In this document: positions 32,017 through 39,582 of the stretch, in pieces
Layout: the number at the start of each line of letters is the position of its first letter
Position numbering within the stretch: position 1 is the stretch's first letter
Assembly (NCBI RefSeq): GCF_014698505.1
Contig: NZ_JACJTD010000060.1
Location: forward strand, 1-39,582
DNA: 39,582 nt
Direction: 5' to 3'
Source: Nostoc foliaceum FACHB-393
Lineage (GTDB): Bacteria > Cyanobacteriota > Cyanobacteriia > Cyanobacteriales > Nostocaceae
The notes under the pieces: model-generated
The model's database searches: none
Told to the model about the DNA's origin: nothing
Seen by the model: only the letters and a program-made list of their open reading frames with translations
Translations under genes and position numbers: made by a program

Positions 32017-32367
32017 TTGGTACTGATTATTAGGGAAAGAACAACTCTCGAACAAGTGGAGTTAATGCTGCAAACCTTGCGAGTTTACATTAAAGTGGCA
32101 GTAGATATAGAAAGAGGGATTTTAGCTGGAGGAGGAGAGAAACACGCTTACTGTGAAGCAGCATTGCTTGAAGACGGTAGTAGACAGCGAGATATCTGGG
32201 GTGCGGATTGGACTCCCTTTGACCAATCGATAGCTTATGAATCGATTATCAACATACGTCCAAGCCAAAATAATCGCTCAATGGTAATTCAAGACCCAGC
32301 GATTCGAGAACGTGTTAAAAAAATAACTCAGGAGTTAATTGGTGGATATGAACCAGAATTTAGATGA
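32017..32367 (+). CDS. DUF5674 family protein, 116 aa
   Basis: The central block KVAVDIERGILAGGGEKHAY, then CEAALLEDGSRQRDIWGADW (about residues 25-66) and INIRPSQNNRSMVI (about 76-89), is the DUF5674 signature. The family is common in cyanobacteria, function unknown; the conserved His, Cys, Glu, Asp and Trp residues suggest a binding site. The start is a TTG at 32017 with GGGTGAG just upstream, giving MVLIIRERTT, the usual opening of the family. The last 20 bases overlap the next gene, an arrangement that suggests a functional pair. Confidence 0.75.
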   Translation: MVLIIRERTTLEQVELMLQTLRVYIKVAVDIERGILAGGGEKHAYCEAALLEDGSRQRDIWGADWTPFDQSIAYESIINIRPSQNNRSMVIQDPAIRERVKKITQELIGGYEPEFR

Positions 32368-32704
32368 AAAACAAGCACGGTTTCAAGGCGAAAATACATC
32401 ACATCGCTTAGGGCATATAGCTTCTAATTTAGCTAGGCTGAGAACATTTTGTGACACTGCTTACCCTGAAGCGGTCAAAAGTGTTGCAGATGAAACTATG
32501 TGTTTTATCGAATGGACGGCAGCAGAAATTGAACCTGAATATGCTGAAGAACTGGTTAACATTCAAGTTCAACTGGCACGATGGAGATTAACTTTTGATA
32601 GTATGTGGTCTGATGGTAGCGAACGCAGAAATATGTCCGAGCAAGCTAGTGCTTGGTCAGGACGAGTATTAGATATGTCAGGGTTGCTGTCCGAATCAAT
32701 CTAA
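32348..32704 (+). CDS. Hypothetical protein paired with DUF5674, 118 aa
   Basis: An all-helical acidic protein starting MNQNLDEKQARFQGENTSHR, followed by LGHIASNLARLRTFCDTAYP and FIEWTAAEIEPEYAEELVNI. No domain recognised. The ATG at 32348 was chosen over an upstream in-frame TTG because GGTGG is adjacent. It overlaps the DUF5674 gene by 20 nt. Overlapping pairs of small accessory genes are often toxin-antitoxin or regulatory pairs, but nothing in the sequence proves this. Confidence 0.6.
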   Translation: MNQNLDEKQARFQGENTSHRLGHIASNLARLRTFCDTAYPEAVKSVADETMCFIEWTAAEIEPEYAEELVNIQVQLARWRLTFDSMWSDGSERRNMSEQASAWSGRVLDMSGLLSESI

Positions 32705-32715
32705 AATTTTATTTA

Positions 32716-32740
32716 ATGGCAAGGGTGGCTGTTGGGCAAT
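32716..32740 (+). other. 25-bp scrap of a third copy of the plasmid-type gene
   Basis: GGCAAGGGTGGCTGTTGGGC and the following AATTG match GGCAAAGGTGGATGTTGGGC plus AATTG at about 31640 in the intact gene (23 of 25 bases), the part encoding GKGGCWAI. It lies outside any gene, between the DUF5674 partner and the antitoxin. It is best read as a leftover of deletion or recombination. Confidence 0.55.
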
Positions 32741-32784
32741 TGATAGGAAATTTTAAATGAATCAATATGTGAGAGAAAACAGTG

Positions 32785-33030
32785 ATGCAAAGTATCAAAC
32801 TAAACACTCATGTGGGGTCTGATGGGATTTTACACCTTGATATTCCATTAGGAATAATAGACAGAGAAATAGAAGTAATGGTGATTTATCAACAGCTAGA
32901 GCCATCAGCCTCTCCAAAAACACCTGAAGAATTAGGATGGCCAACCGACTTTTTTGAACAAACAGCTGGATCATTAGCAGATGATCCAATTCAAAGATAT
33001 CCCCAAGATGAATATGACACTAGGGAGTGA
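32785..33030 (+). CDS. VapB-like antitoxin, 81 aa, toxin partner missing
   Basis: The sequence is the small cyanobacterial antitoxin type usually followed by a PIN-domain VapC: an N-terminal strand pair (SIKLNTHVGSDGILHLDIPL, then GIIDREIEVMVIYQQ) forming an AbrB-like half-fold, and a C-terminal toxin-binding tail with TPEELGWPTDFFEQTAGSLA and QRYPQDEYDTRE. The ATG at 32785 (or a GTG one codon earlier) is the start. The reading frame right after it begins like VapC (RYLLD) but changes at once into another protein, so the toxin gene seems to have been lost. The complete antitoxin may now be an orphan. Confidence 0.7.
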   Translation: MQSIKLNTHVGSDGILHLDIPLGIIDREIEVMVIYQQLEPSASPKTPEELGWPTDFFEQTAGSLADDPIQRYPQDEYDTRE

Positions 33031-33035
33031 TTAGA

Positions 33036-33446
33036 GTGAGATATTTGTTAGATATGGGTATTAATGAAGTTGGAAATCTTGCAGCTCTTCCGGGTTCTCA
33101 AGCTTGGGCTATAGCTGTGCGATTTGAAATTCAATCATTGTTGGAGCGTAATAAAAACATTGTTAAATCTCTGCAAGCATACCTTTTGCAGATGGAACAT
33201 TATGCTGGGTATAATCAATTAACAGATGAAAACGGAGAACCTTTTAGTTGTTTTGTTGACTTTTGCAATGCTAAATCTCCTTGGGGTCTTGGTTACTCCC
33301 TAGAAAAAATTCAAGAAATTTTAGGAGAAGAATTATGGATAAATATTCCTTGCAATCCTCAAAAAGCAGGCGAATTGTTAGTAGAACTTTTAGAAATTGA
33401 GGAGCTAAAAGAAATCCACAAACTCATAGGCGAATATTTAGGCTAA
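33036..33446 (+). CDS. Hypothetical protein with a VapC-like first eight residues, 136 aa
   Basis: The start is probably the GTG at 33036 (MRYLLDMGIN), with GGGAG upstream; a second GTG at 33027 overlaps the antitoxin stop. The first residues copy the usual VapC opening (M-K/R-YLLD-TNIC), but the PIN acidic residues do not follow. From about residue 8 it is another protein: AALPGSQAWAIAVRFEIQSL, later EPFSCFVDFCNAKSPWGLGY and LEKIQEILGEELW, a helical protein of unknown function from cyanobacterial accessory regions. The native start may be the ATG at 33054. Probably a deletion-made chimera. Confidence 0.6.
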   Translation: MRYLLDMGINEVGNLAALPGSQAWAIAVRFEIQSLLERNKNIVKSLQAYLLQMEHYAGYNQLTDENGEPFSCFVDFCNAKSPWGLGYSLEKIQEILGEELWINIPCNPQKAGELLVELLEIEELKEIHKLIGEYLG

Positions 33447-33536
33447 ATTTCATTAATTTCTCACAACCTGAATTTAGTCGCGTTAGTGAACTGGTGATTG
33501 AGTAGGGGGAGTAAGAAGAATGATATCTGGACTTGA

Positions 33537-34004
33537 ATGAAAACGAATGCTGCTCGACTACTGGATAAACTAGGTATTCCCTACCAAATTCTCAGCTACG
33601 AGGTTGACCCTGACGATCTCGCTGCTGATAGTACAGCCCAGAAAGTGGGTCTTCCGCCAGAGCAAGTTTTTAAAACTCTAGTAGTCAGAGGGGATACAAC
33701 AGGTATCTGTTTTGCTGTTGTGCCGGGAAATGCTCAGTTAGACTTAAAAGCTTTGGCACGGATTTCAGGAAACCGCAAAGTTGAGACAGTTGCCCTGAAG
33801 GAAGTTCAGCCACTAACAGGATACATCCGTGGGGGTGTGACAGCTTTAGCGAGTAAAAAATACTATCCCGTTTACGTTGATGAAACAGCAACCCTATTTG
33901 AGCAGATTACTGTTTCTGGTGGAATGCGAGGAATGCTGCTTCTGCTATCGCCAGATGATTATTTACGTGCTGTCAGTGGCACTCTAGGGGCAATTATACA
34001 GTGA
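33537..34004 (+). CDS. ybaK: YbaK/EbsC-type Cys-tRNA(Pro) deacylase, 155 aa
   Basis: This has the YbaK/ProX fold of aminoacyl-tRNA editing enzymes, which hydrolyse Cys-tRNA(Pro) made by mistake. Seen: KTNAARLLDKLGIPYQILSY (2-21), PEQVFKTLVVRGDTTGICFA (about 40-59) with the conserved Lys46 of the VFKTLV motif, VPGNAQLDLKALARISGNRK and the GYIRGGVTAL loop (about 95-104), followed by GGMRGMLLLLSP. Length and motifs are normal, so it looks functional. It starts at 33537 (ATG). It has no link to the neighbouring accessory genes and probably marks a stretch of ordinary chromosomal DNA. Confidence 0.92.
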   Translation: MKTNAARLLDKLGIPYQILSYEVDPDDLAADSTAQKVGLPPEQVFKTLVVRGDTTGICFAVVPGNAQLDLKALARISGNRKVETVALKEVQPLTGYIRGGVTALASKKYYPVYVDETATLFEQITVSGGMRGMLLLLSPDDYLRAVSGTLGAIIQ

Positions 34005-34173
34005 ACCAGTTCTCGCCAAGCGTACTTAAGTACAAGTTGCGTTTATTACATAGAGATATTGAAGTTACAGTAAATAAATAACAGTATATTAGCGGGTTAC
34101 AACCCAGTATTAGGCTAACTACGATATAGCAAATTACACATTATTTGCTACTCAAGTAGTGGGTTTTGAGCTA

Positions 34174-34422
34174 ATGACGATCAAAAAGCCTTTGGTAATC
34201 GAACAACCAAAACTGGGACAGCTCATCCATGAACTTCGCACTGTAGTTGGTTTAACCCAAGAACAGTTCGCAACACATTTGGGTGTTACTTATTCCACAG
34301 TTAATCGTTGGGAAAATAAACGCTCTAAATTATCACCGATGGCTATGCAGAGGATTGAAAAACTTCTGCAAGAGATGGGTGATCAAGGGCAGAAACTGGT
34401 AGCGAAGTATCAGTCAAGTTAG
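34174..34422 (+). CDS. XRE-family regulator, 82 aa
   Basis: A compact helix-turn-helix protein: GQLIHELRTVVGLTQEQFAT (about 15-34) then HLGVTYSTVNRWENKRSKLS (about 35-54), the typical second and third helices of Cro/C1 proteins, and a last helix (MQRIEKLLQEMG). I chose the ATG at 34174; a GTG five codons earlier is possible. It lies 129 nt upstream of the methylase gene on the same strand, the usual place of a C-protein-like controller of a restriction-modification system. That link is inferred. Confidence 0.75.
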   Translation: MTIKKPLVIEQPKLGQLIHELRTVVGLTQEQFATHLGVTYSTVNRWENKRSKLSPMAMQRIEKLLQEMGDQGQKLVAKYQSS

Positions 34423-34551
34423 TTATGAGGAAAAAGTAGACTACCTCACTTCTTGAGAGCAGTACTTAATCAAATTTGATATAGCGATTGCATTTTTTTA
34501 AAGAGTGATCGTAGTTTTACCGTGCTGTTTTGAACTTAGTAAGGAAAACAA

Positions 34552-37500
34552 ATGACTTTCACCAAAGAGCAGTTACAGGCTGTAATGACTGGTACAGATT
34601 TAAATCATCGTGTAGAGGCACTGCGGCAGCTGTTAGAATATCCAGTGAAAGAGCATGACCCTCAAGGTTCTCGGTTTTGGTATTTGCGTCCTGGTGCCGA
34701 TGAATTAGAAGCTGAGGAAACTTGCCCAGTTGCTGTTGGCTTCTATGAGGAACTATCAGGAGCAACAGACCAAGAAATTAAAAAATTTTTGACCTCTAAA
34801 GAACAGCAACAAGAAATTTACGGGCATTACACAAACCGAGTTGCTGAACAGCAACCAGTGATGTATTTGCTGTTGCCAACTAAAGAAGCTTTAGGTCGAG
34901 TGCCGTTAGTGTTGCCAAGTGAAGGTGGACTACGCCAACGGCAAATCCAGACTTTTGATTGGAATGAACCGCAACTAATAGCACGGTTAAACCGTTTAAA
35001 ACAAGGGGAGCTGCCGATTGCTGTTAAGGGGCTAAGTTCGGTTCCCTTGGTGGAGTGGGTTTTCTATGAACCGATTAAGACGGCGAAGGAGCTAGCGCAG
35101 TTGCTGGCTGAAGCTGCCCGTCGAATTGAGCAGGTCATTCCCCAAGTTTATGAGAAAGAAAAAGCTGATGGGTATTTACACCATCTACTAGAGAGTTTTC
35201 AACGGGAACTACTGCCCACACTAAAACTGACTCCTGATAACGAGAAAGATTATAGCTTTGCTGATATATATGCCCAGACCATTGCTTATGCACTGTTTAC
35301 AGCCAGAGTATTCAGCTATGTGAGGGATAAAGAAGAAGGACGTGAAAAGAAGCCAACACATTTTGACCGCGAATCAGCTTGGCAGAAGTTACCAGAAACT
35401 AACCCATTTCTCCGTAAGCTGTTTAAAGATATATCTGAACGGAAAGCTGAAGAGTTGGGTGATGAGTTGATAGGTGCGATCGCAGAGATTTTCGGCATCC
35501 TCCGCGCTGCGAAAATGGATGCAATTCTGTCAGATTTCCAGATGAAGATGAACCGCGAAGATATTGTTATCCGGTTCTATGAGGATTTTTTGACAGCCTA
35601 TAAGCCACAGATGCGAGAACGACGGGGTGTTTACTATACACCAGAACCTATAGTTTCTTACATTGTGCGTTCTGTAGACCATATTTTAAAAACAGACTTT
35701 AAACTAACTGATGGTTTAGCGGATGCAACAAAGGTAAAGGTTGAAAAGCCTGACAAGAAAGGTACGACGGAAACACATAAAGTTCTCATAACAGACGTTG
35801 CAACTGGCACAGGAACTTTTCTTTACAGTGTTATAGACCACATTTATAACTCATTAAAACTTGATACAGATGCATGGTCAAATTATGTTTCCCAACACTT
35901 ATTACCACGACTACTAGGCTTTGAGTTATTAATGGCTCCCTATGCAGTTGCACACATGAAATTAGGGTTACAGCTAGCAGAATTAGGTTACAAATTCGAT
36001 ACTCTAGAACGATTACGAGTTTACCTCACGAATACATTACAAGAAGCATTTCAAATACCGCCTGCTGATGAATACGATAATTGGATTCGGGATGAGGCGG
36101 ATGCAGCTAACCAAATTAAGCAAGAAGCACCAGTAATGGTTGTGATGGGAAATCCTCCTTATTCTGGTCATTCTGCTAATAATGGCATTTGGATTAGTAA
36201 TCTCCTTAGAGGAAAAGATACAATCACCGAAAAAGTAACTAGCAATTATTTTGAAGTTGATGGGAAGCCACTTGGCGAGAGAAATCCTAAGTGGTTAAAC
36301 GATGATTATGTGAAGTTTATTCGCTTTGCTCAATGGCGGATTGAACAAACTGGTTATGGTATCTTAGCTTTTATCACTAACCACGGCTTTCTTGACAACC
36401 CCACATTCCGTGGTATGCGTCAAAGTTTGATGGTAACATTTGATGACATTTATCTTTTAGACTTGCATGGGAATAGTAAGAAAAAAGAGCAATCACCCGA
36501 TGGTTCAAAAGACGAGAATGTTTTTGATATTCAGCAAGGTGTAGCAATTAGCATTTTTGTAAAACGGCAAGATAATAAAAAACAAATTGCTAATATTTAT
36601 CATTCATCTTTATATGGTTTACGTGACAATAAATATAACTGGTTAAATCTTCATAGTATAGATACAACTCAGTTGAAAAAGCTAAATCCACAAGCTCCAT
36701 TTTATCTATTTGTTCCACAAAATACAGATTTACTAGGAGAATATGAACAGGGATGGAAGGTAACAGACATTTTTTTCATAAATAGCATGGGTATTACGAC
36801 TGGAGATGATGCACGTTTTATTAGTTTTCATAAAGAAGAACTAAAAGTAAAGTTTGAAAATATTAGCAAAGCTATTACCGTTGCTTATAGACCTTTTGAT
36901 AATCGTCAGCTTCTCTATCAACCGGAATTATTAGCACGGGCAAGAGTTGATTGTATGCGACACTTTATTGAGCAATTTAATCTTGCCTTGATTACAATTC
37001 GGAGACCTCGTAATCAAGAAATCGGTAATTTCTTTGTAAGCGACAGAGCAACAGATAAGTGTGCTATTTCATCACTAGATAATGCTCAATTATTTCCTCT
37101 TTACCTCTACCCTAACCCAAACAACCCGAAAGAATTAGAAGAACCAGTACGCCCTAATCTTTCCCCAATATTCCTCAAAGGCATTATCTCAAAACTCGGT
37201 TATACCCCCACACCAGAAGCCATATTTTACTACATTTACGCCATCTTCCACTCACCCACTTACCGTACCCGTTACGCCGAATTTCTCAAAATCGACTTCC
37301 CTCGTGTTCCCCTTACCAGTGATAATCAACTCTTCACCCAACTATCAGCATACGGTGAAGAATTAGTAGCACTCCACTTAATGAAATCACCTAAATTAGA
37401 CAACCTAATCACACAGTTTCAAGGAAATGGTGGGAATCAAATAGTTGATGCAGGACACCCAAAATATACTAACGGTGCTGTCATCATCAACAAAATAGGA

Positions 37501-37707
37501 GACAAATTTACAGGCGTACCCAAAGAAGTTTGGGATTTTTACATTGGAGGTTATCAAGTCTGTCAAAAATGGCTGAAAGACCGCAAAGGACGCACCCTAA
37601 CTGATGATGACATTCAACATTATCAGCGTGTAGTTGCAGCACTGCAAGAAACCATTAAATTAATGCAGTTAATTGATGATGTAATACCAGAGTGGCCTCT
37701 TCAGTAA
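34552..37707 (+). CDS. N6-adenine DNA methylase, type IIG/ISP or DISARM-like, 1051 aa
   Basis: The protein has the gamma-class adenine methylase motifs: DVATGTGTF (motif I, from residue 415) for S-adenosylmethionine and NPPY (motif IV, from residue 534) for catalysis. The N-terminal 350 residues contain FADIYAQTIAYALFTARVFS (about 229-248), conserved in large methylases of type IIG/ISP and DISARM systems; I find no clear nuclease motif there. Residues 650-900 probably form the target-recognition region; the end is helical (VWDFYIGGYQVCQKWLKDRK). AAGGA before the ATG at 34552 is a good ribosome site. It is followed 14 nt later by the PLD-type gene. No helicase is visible in the window. Confidence 0.85.
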   Translation: MTFTKEQLQAVMTGTDLNHRVEALRQLLEYPVKEHDPQGSRFWYLRPGADELEAEETCPVAVGFYEELSGATDQEIKKFLTSKEQQQEIYGHYTNRVAEQQPVMYLLLPTKEALGRVPLVLPSEGGLRQRQIQTFDWNEPQLIARLNRLKQGELPIAVKGLSSVPLVEWVFYEPIKTAKELAQLLAEAARRIEQVIPQVYEKEKADGYLHHLLESFQRELLPTLKLTPDNEKDYSFADIYAQTIAYALFTARVFSYVRDKEEGREKKPTHFDRESAWQKLPETNPFLRKLFKDISERKAEELGDELIGAIAEIFGILRAAKMDAILSDFQMKMNREDIVIRFYEDFLTAYKPQMRERRGVYYTPEPIVSYIVRSVDHILKTDFKLTDGLADATKVKVEKPDKKGTTETHKVLITDVATGTGTFLYSVIDHIYNSLKLDTDAWSNYVSQHLLPRLLGFELLMAPYAVAHMKLGLQLAELGYKFDTLERLRVYLTNTLQEAFQIPPADEYDNWIRDEADAANQIKQEAPVMVVMGNPPYSGHSANNGIWISNLLRGKDTITEKVTSNYFEVDGKPLGERNPKWLNDDYVKFIRFAQWRIEQTGYGILAFITNHGFLDNPTFRGMRQSLMVTFDDIYLLDLHGNSKKKEQSPDGSKDENVFDIQQGVAISIFVKRQDNKKQIANIYHSSLYGLRDNKYNWLNLHSIDTTQLKKLNPQAPFYLFVPQNTDLLGEYEQGWKVTDIFFINSMGITTGDDARFISFHKEELKVKFENISKAITVAYRPFDNRQLLYQPELLARARVDCMRHFIEQFNLALITIRRPRNQEIGNFFVSDRATDKCAISSLDNAQLFPLYLYPNPNNPKELEEPVRPNLSPIFLKGIISKLGYTPTPEAIFYYIYAIFHSPTYRTRYAEFLKIDFPRVPLTSDNQLFTQLSAYGEELVALHLMKSPKLDNLITQFQGNGGNQIVDAGHPKYTNGAVIINKIGDKFTGVPKEVWDFYIGGYQVCQKWLKDRKGRTLTDDDIQHYQRVVAALQETIKLMQLIDDVIPEWPLQ

Positions 37708-37721
37708 AAGGGTAATTATTT

Positions 37722-39177
37722 ATGTCGAATGCTCTTAGAAAAAAATTCTTTTTTCAAGAAGGTAAGAAAGAATATTTGGTAAATTTTTTAACTCAAGATT
37801 TAGACAATCTAAATTATCATCTGATTTTAGTAAGTTGTTATTTTAAATTAAATTCTGCTAAAAATTTAATAGAATCATTATTGAAAGTTAAAAAATAGCA
37901 TAAAAGAAATTTCTATATACATAGATAGAGGAAGTGCTATTGATATAGGGAAAGATGATATAAACAAATGGATTAATGAAATCAAAAATGAATTTCAATT
38001 AACAATTAACTTTAGAATTGTTAAATCTGGCAATTTGTTTCATCCAAAAGCGTATTGTTTATTATCTAATGATCATCAGAATGGAAGATTAGTATTAGGT
38101 TCGGCTAACTTAAGTAATAGGGGTTTAATTGAGCCATTTGGTAATATAGAAATACTATATAAAATTGAGGATATCAAGGATATAATAGATTTTTACCACA
38201 GCTTAAATAGCGATCTAAATTGTATAGAAGTTGATGAGATAGAAAAATTTGATGATACTGATGAATATTATTTCAAATATGCTTTATTACGAGAAGGTTT
38301 TTATATAAAAATTAATGATATAAGCAGTTTTTACGAATTATTAAATTTTAAATATAAATTTAATGACAAAAAGAACCAAGACACTTTTAATGAAATTCTA
38401 AAAAAGTATGAAATGAAACCATCAGACAAAGGAATAAAAAATTATTTTGATTCTATAAAAGAGGAAATAATAAATATTCTCAAAAAATATAATTCTAATT
38501 ATAAAATTGATTGGGGGAGATATGGTATTAATACAGATTTTGGATACTGGATTCCTAAACATGTTGTTTCTTATTTAAATGATTTCACAGATGAGACACT
38601 TGAAAACTGTAAAAACGAATTAAGAAAAAAATTTGAAAATCATATTGATGCAGAAGCTAAAACTGATATGGCAGCAGCATGGAATGAATTTTATCAACAA
38701 AAATGGCTAGAAAAAGACATGAACTACAAAATAACACCAGAGGTAGCCAAGAGTAAATTAATGATATTAGTTGATAGTTGCCTGGAAAAATTATTTTATT
38801 TTTTAACTAGGTACTATTTAGTTGATTTTAAAAAATTTGATTTTAATTTTAGCAACTTATCTGAAAATATAGATTCAGTTATTTTTTTTGTAGAACCACT
38901 AGTAAAAAAAGCATGGCAAATCAGTGATAAAATATTAGAAAAAATCGAACGAAATGTTAATAATATTCTATCAGACAATGATAATAGCATAGATGAAAAG
39001 CAAAAATATCAGAAGTGCATAGAGTTATTTTTTTGTTGTAAGGATTTAATATCTATTATTGTATATATAGCCGTAAAAAATAAGGATATTCGATTTCTCA
39101 GATATTTAGATGAAAATTTATTCAGGAAGTACATTGAGTATCAGAAAAAGAAACAAAAAAGTAAAAAGCATAATTAA
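37722..39177 (+). pseudogene. PLD-type nuclease gene, about 484 aa, split by one extra A (frameshift)
   Basis: Reading starts at the ATG at 37722 (MSNALRKKFFFQEGKKEYLV) and stops after 58 codons at a TAG right after an A6 run (37889-37896 region). Removing one A gives an uninterrupted frame: ...SLLKVKNSIKEISIYIDRG and on to 39177. The joined protein has a PLD motif: FHPKAYCLLS (H and K from 38041), then LVLGSANLSNRGL, with an Asn/Glu after it (FGNIEI), as in PLD-fold restriction nucleases with one HKD motif that act as dimers. The C-terminal 300 residues are Lys/Asn-rich helices. The gene is much more AT-rich than its surroundings. Whether the shift is real, an assembly error or slippage is open. 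Confidence 0.75.
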
Positions 39178-39291
39178 TATTTTAATTTTTTTGATTTGAA
39201 TTTAAAAGATTAATAAAATAAAACTTGTTTATTAAATGAATTCATTTTTTAAACACATTAAGCTCTTATTTAATGTTACTGTATTTAACTT

Positions 39292-39474
39292 ATGCTTGAA
39301 AACTTTATCCAAGACTTAATTCGCAAACAACGCCCCTACTACCTACTCCAAGGTAATCCTATCAAAGGTATTGACAATCAATACTGGCTCGTCTTCAAGC
39401 ACCGCGATGCTGACAAGCTGTTAAAAACAGTTGTGAAGTTCTTAGGTATTGGTAGTAAGCTAATCGGCATTTAA
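39292..39474 (+). CDS. Small hypothetical protein, 60 aa
   Basis: Starts MLENFIQDLIRKQRPYYLLQ and ends KTVVKFLGIGSKLIGI; there is no known domain. It consists of an amphipathic helix, a strand pair (QYWLVFKHR) and a helix. It lies 114 nt after the PLD-type gene in an AT-rich stretch without a ribosome site. It may be a remnant of a larger gene cut by the neighbouring insertion sequence. Confidence 0.4.
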   Translation: MLENFIQDLIRKQRPYYLLQGNPIKGIDNQYWLVFKHRDADKLLKTVVKFLGIGSKLIGI

Positions 39475-39512
39475 GCTGCATAATATAAATGCAGAATAGA
39501 TTGAAATTAACT

Positions 39513-39582
39513 ATGCCACCACCAGCCAAAAACTTTTTAACTTCGGAACAAATTACTCAGCTACAGCAGGCTCTTAAGGAGA
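39513..39582 (+). CDS. Probable IS630-type transposase, first 23 residues (runs off the window)
   Basis: The frame begins MPPPAKNFLTSEQITQLQQA and then LKE, where the window ends. Cyanobacterial IS630-family transposases usually begin with this kind of N-terminal stretch (LTSEQ...LQ-ALKE) before a helix-turn-helix. With only 23 residues the call rests on resemblance. If right, a mobile element adjoins the defence module. Confidence 0.45.
   Translation, partial: MPPPAKNFLTSEQITQLQQALKE

Noticed and set aside
34423..34551. Hairpin TGAGG...CCTCA after the small XRE gene as a terminator
   Set aside because: The stem is only five base pairs with a long loop and is not followed by a T run.
34552..39177. 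Complete DISARM system
   Set aside because: A DISARM-like methylase and PLD protein are present, but no DrmA helicase, no DrmB, and no SNF2 helicase are in the window, so the name is not justified.

Overview
The window looks like a genome fragment from a filamentous, Nostoc-like cyanobacterium. HIP1 palindromes (GCGATCGC) are frequent, several dispersed repeats typical of heterocystous cyanobacteria occur (a GAGGCTGTTTGAAAAG element, a GTAGGTTGGTTGAGG hairpin, a CTACGAGACGCTCCGCGAACG repeat, CAGAGG-rich inverted repeats), and many proteins belong to families I know mainly from cyanobacteria. No tRNA, rRNA or CRISPR array was recognised. Family assignments come from recognised sequence motifs, not from searches.

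Layout. (1) 1-3.8 kb is accessory DNA: four or five small minus-strand genes of unknown function, a divergent XRE-type regulator, and a broken copy of a plasmid-type protein. (2) 3.85-28.3 kb, all on the minus strand, is an almost complete contractile injection system (CIS) of the eCIS/tCIS type. Read 5' to 3' on the minus strand it encodes: cap (DUF4255), a 330-aa conserved unknown, sheath, two tube proteins, a DUF5908-like small protein, a LysM tube-initiation protein, VgrG-like spike, PAAR tip, gp25, two large baseplate proteins, a 911-aa conserved unknown, tape measure, AAA+ ATPase, a DUF4157 protein (probable cargo), and a SUKH/SMI1-KNR4 protein placed like an immunity gene. (3) 28.5-29.3 kb is a NACHT (STAND) gene cut off just before its P-loop. 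(4) 29.5-34.0 kb is a plus-strand accessory block: an XRE regulator overlapping two tandem GIY-YIG/HTH fusion genes, the intact 330-aa paralogue of the broken gene at 3.1 kb, a DUF5674 pair, an orphan VapB-like antitoxin whose toxin is missing, and a YbaK deacylase. (5) 34.1-39.2 kb is a probable restriction-modification or defence module: small XRE regulator, 1051-aa N6-adenine methylase, and an AT-rich PLD-type nuclease gene split by one extra A. The window ends in what is probably an IS630-type transposase.

How it fits together. The CIS genes would build a contractile sheath around a tube, with cap, baseplate, spike and tip. The tape measure sets length, and the AAA+ protein is the usual assembly or recycling factor. 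No tail-fibre gene is seen, which fits cyanobacterial thylakoid-anchored systems better than a released, cell-targeting particle. The most unusual points are a block of six Gly/Thr-rich repeats (about 240 residues) inserted in the sheath protein; the DUF4157 protein carrying both an HExxH motif and an HNH-like C-terminal motif next to a SUKH gene; and direct copies of the same plasmid-type gene bracketing the CIS island.
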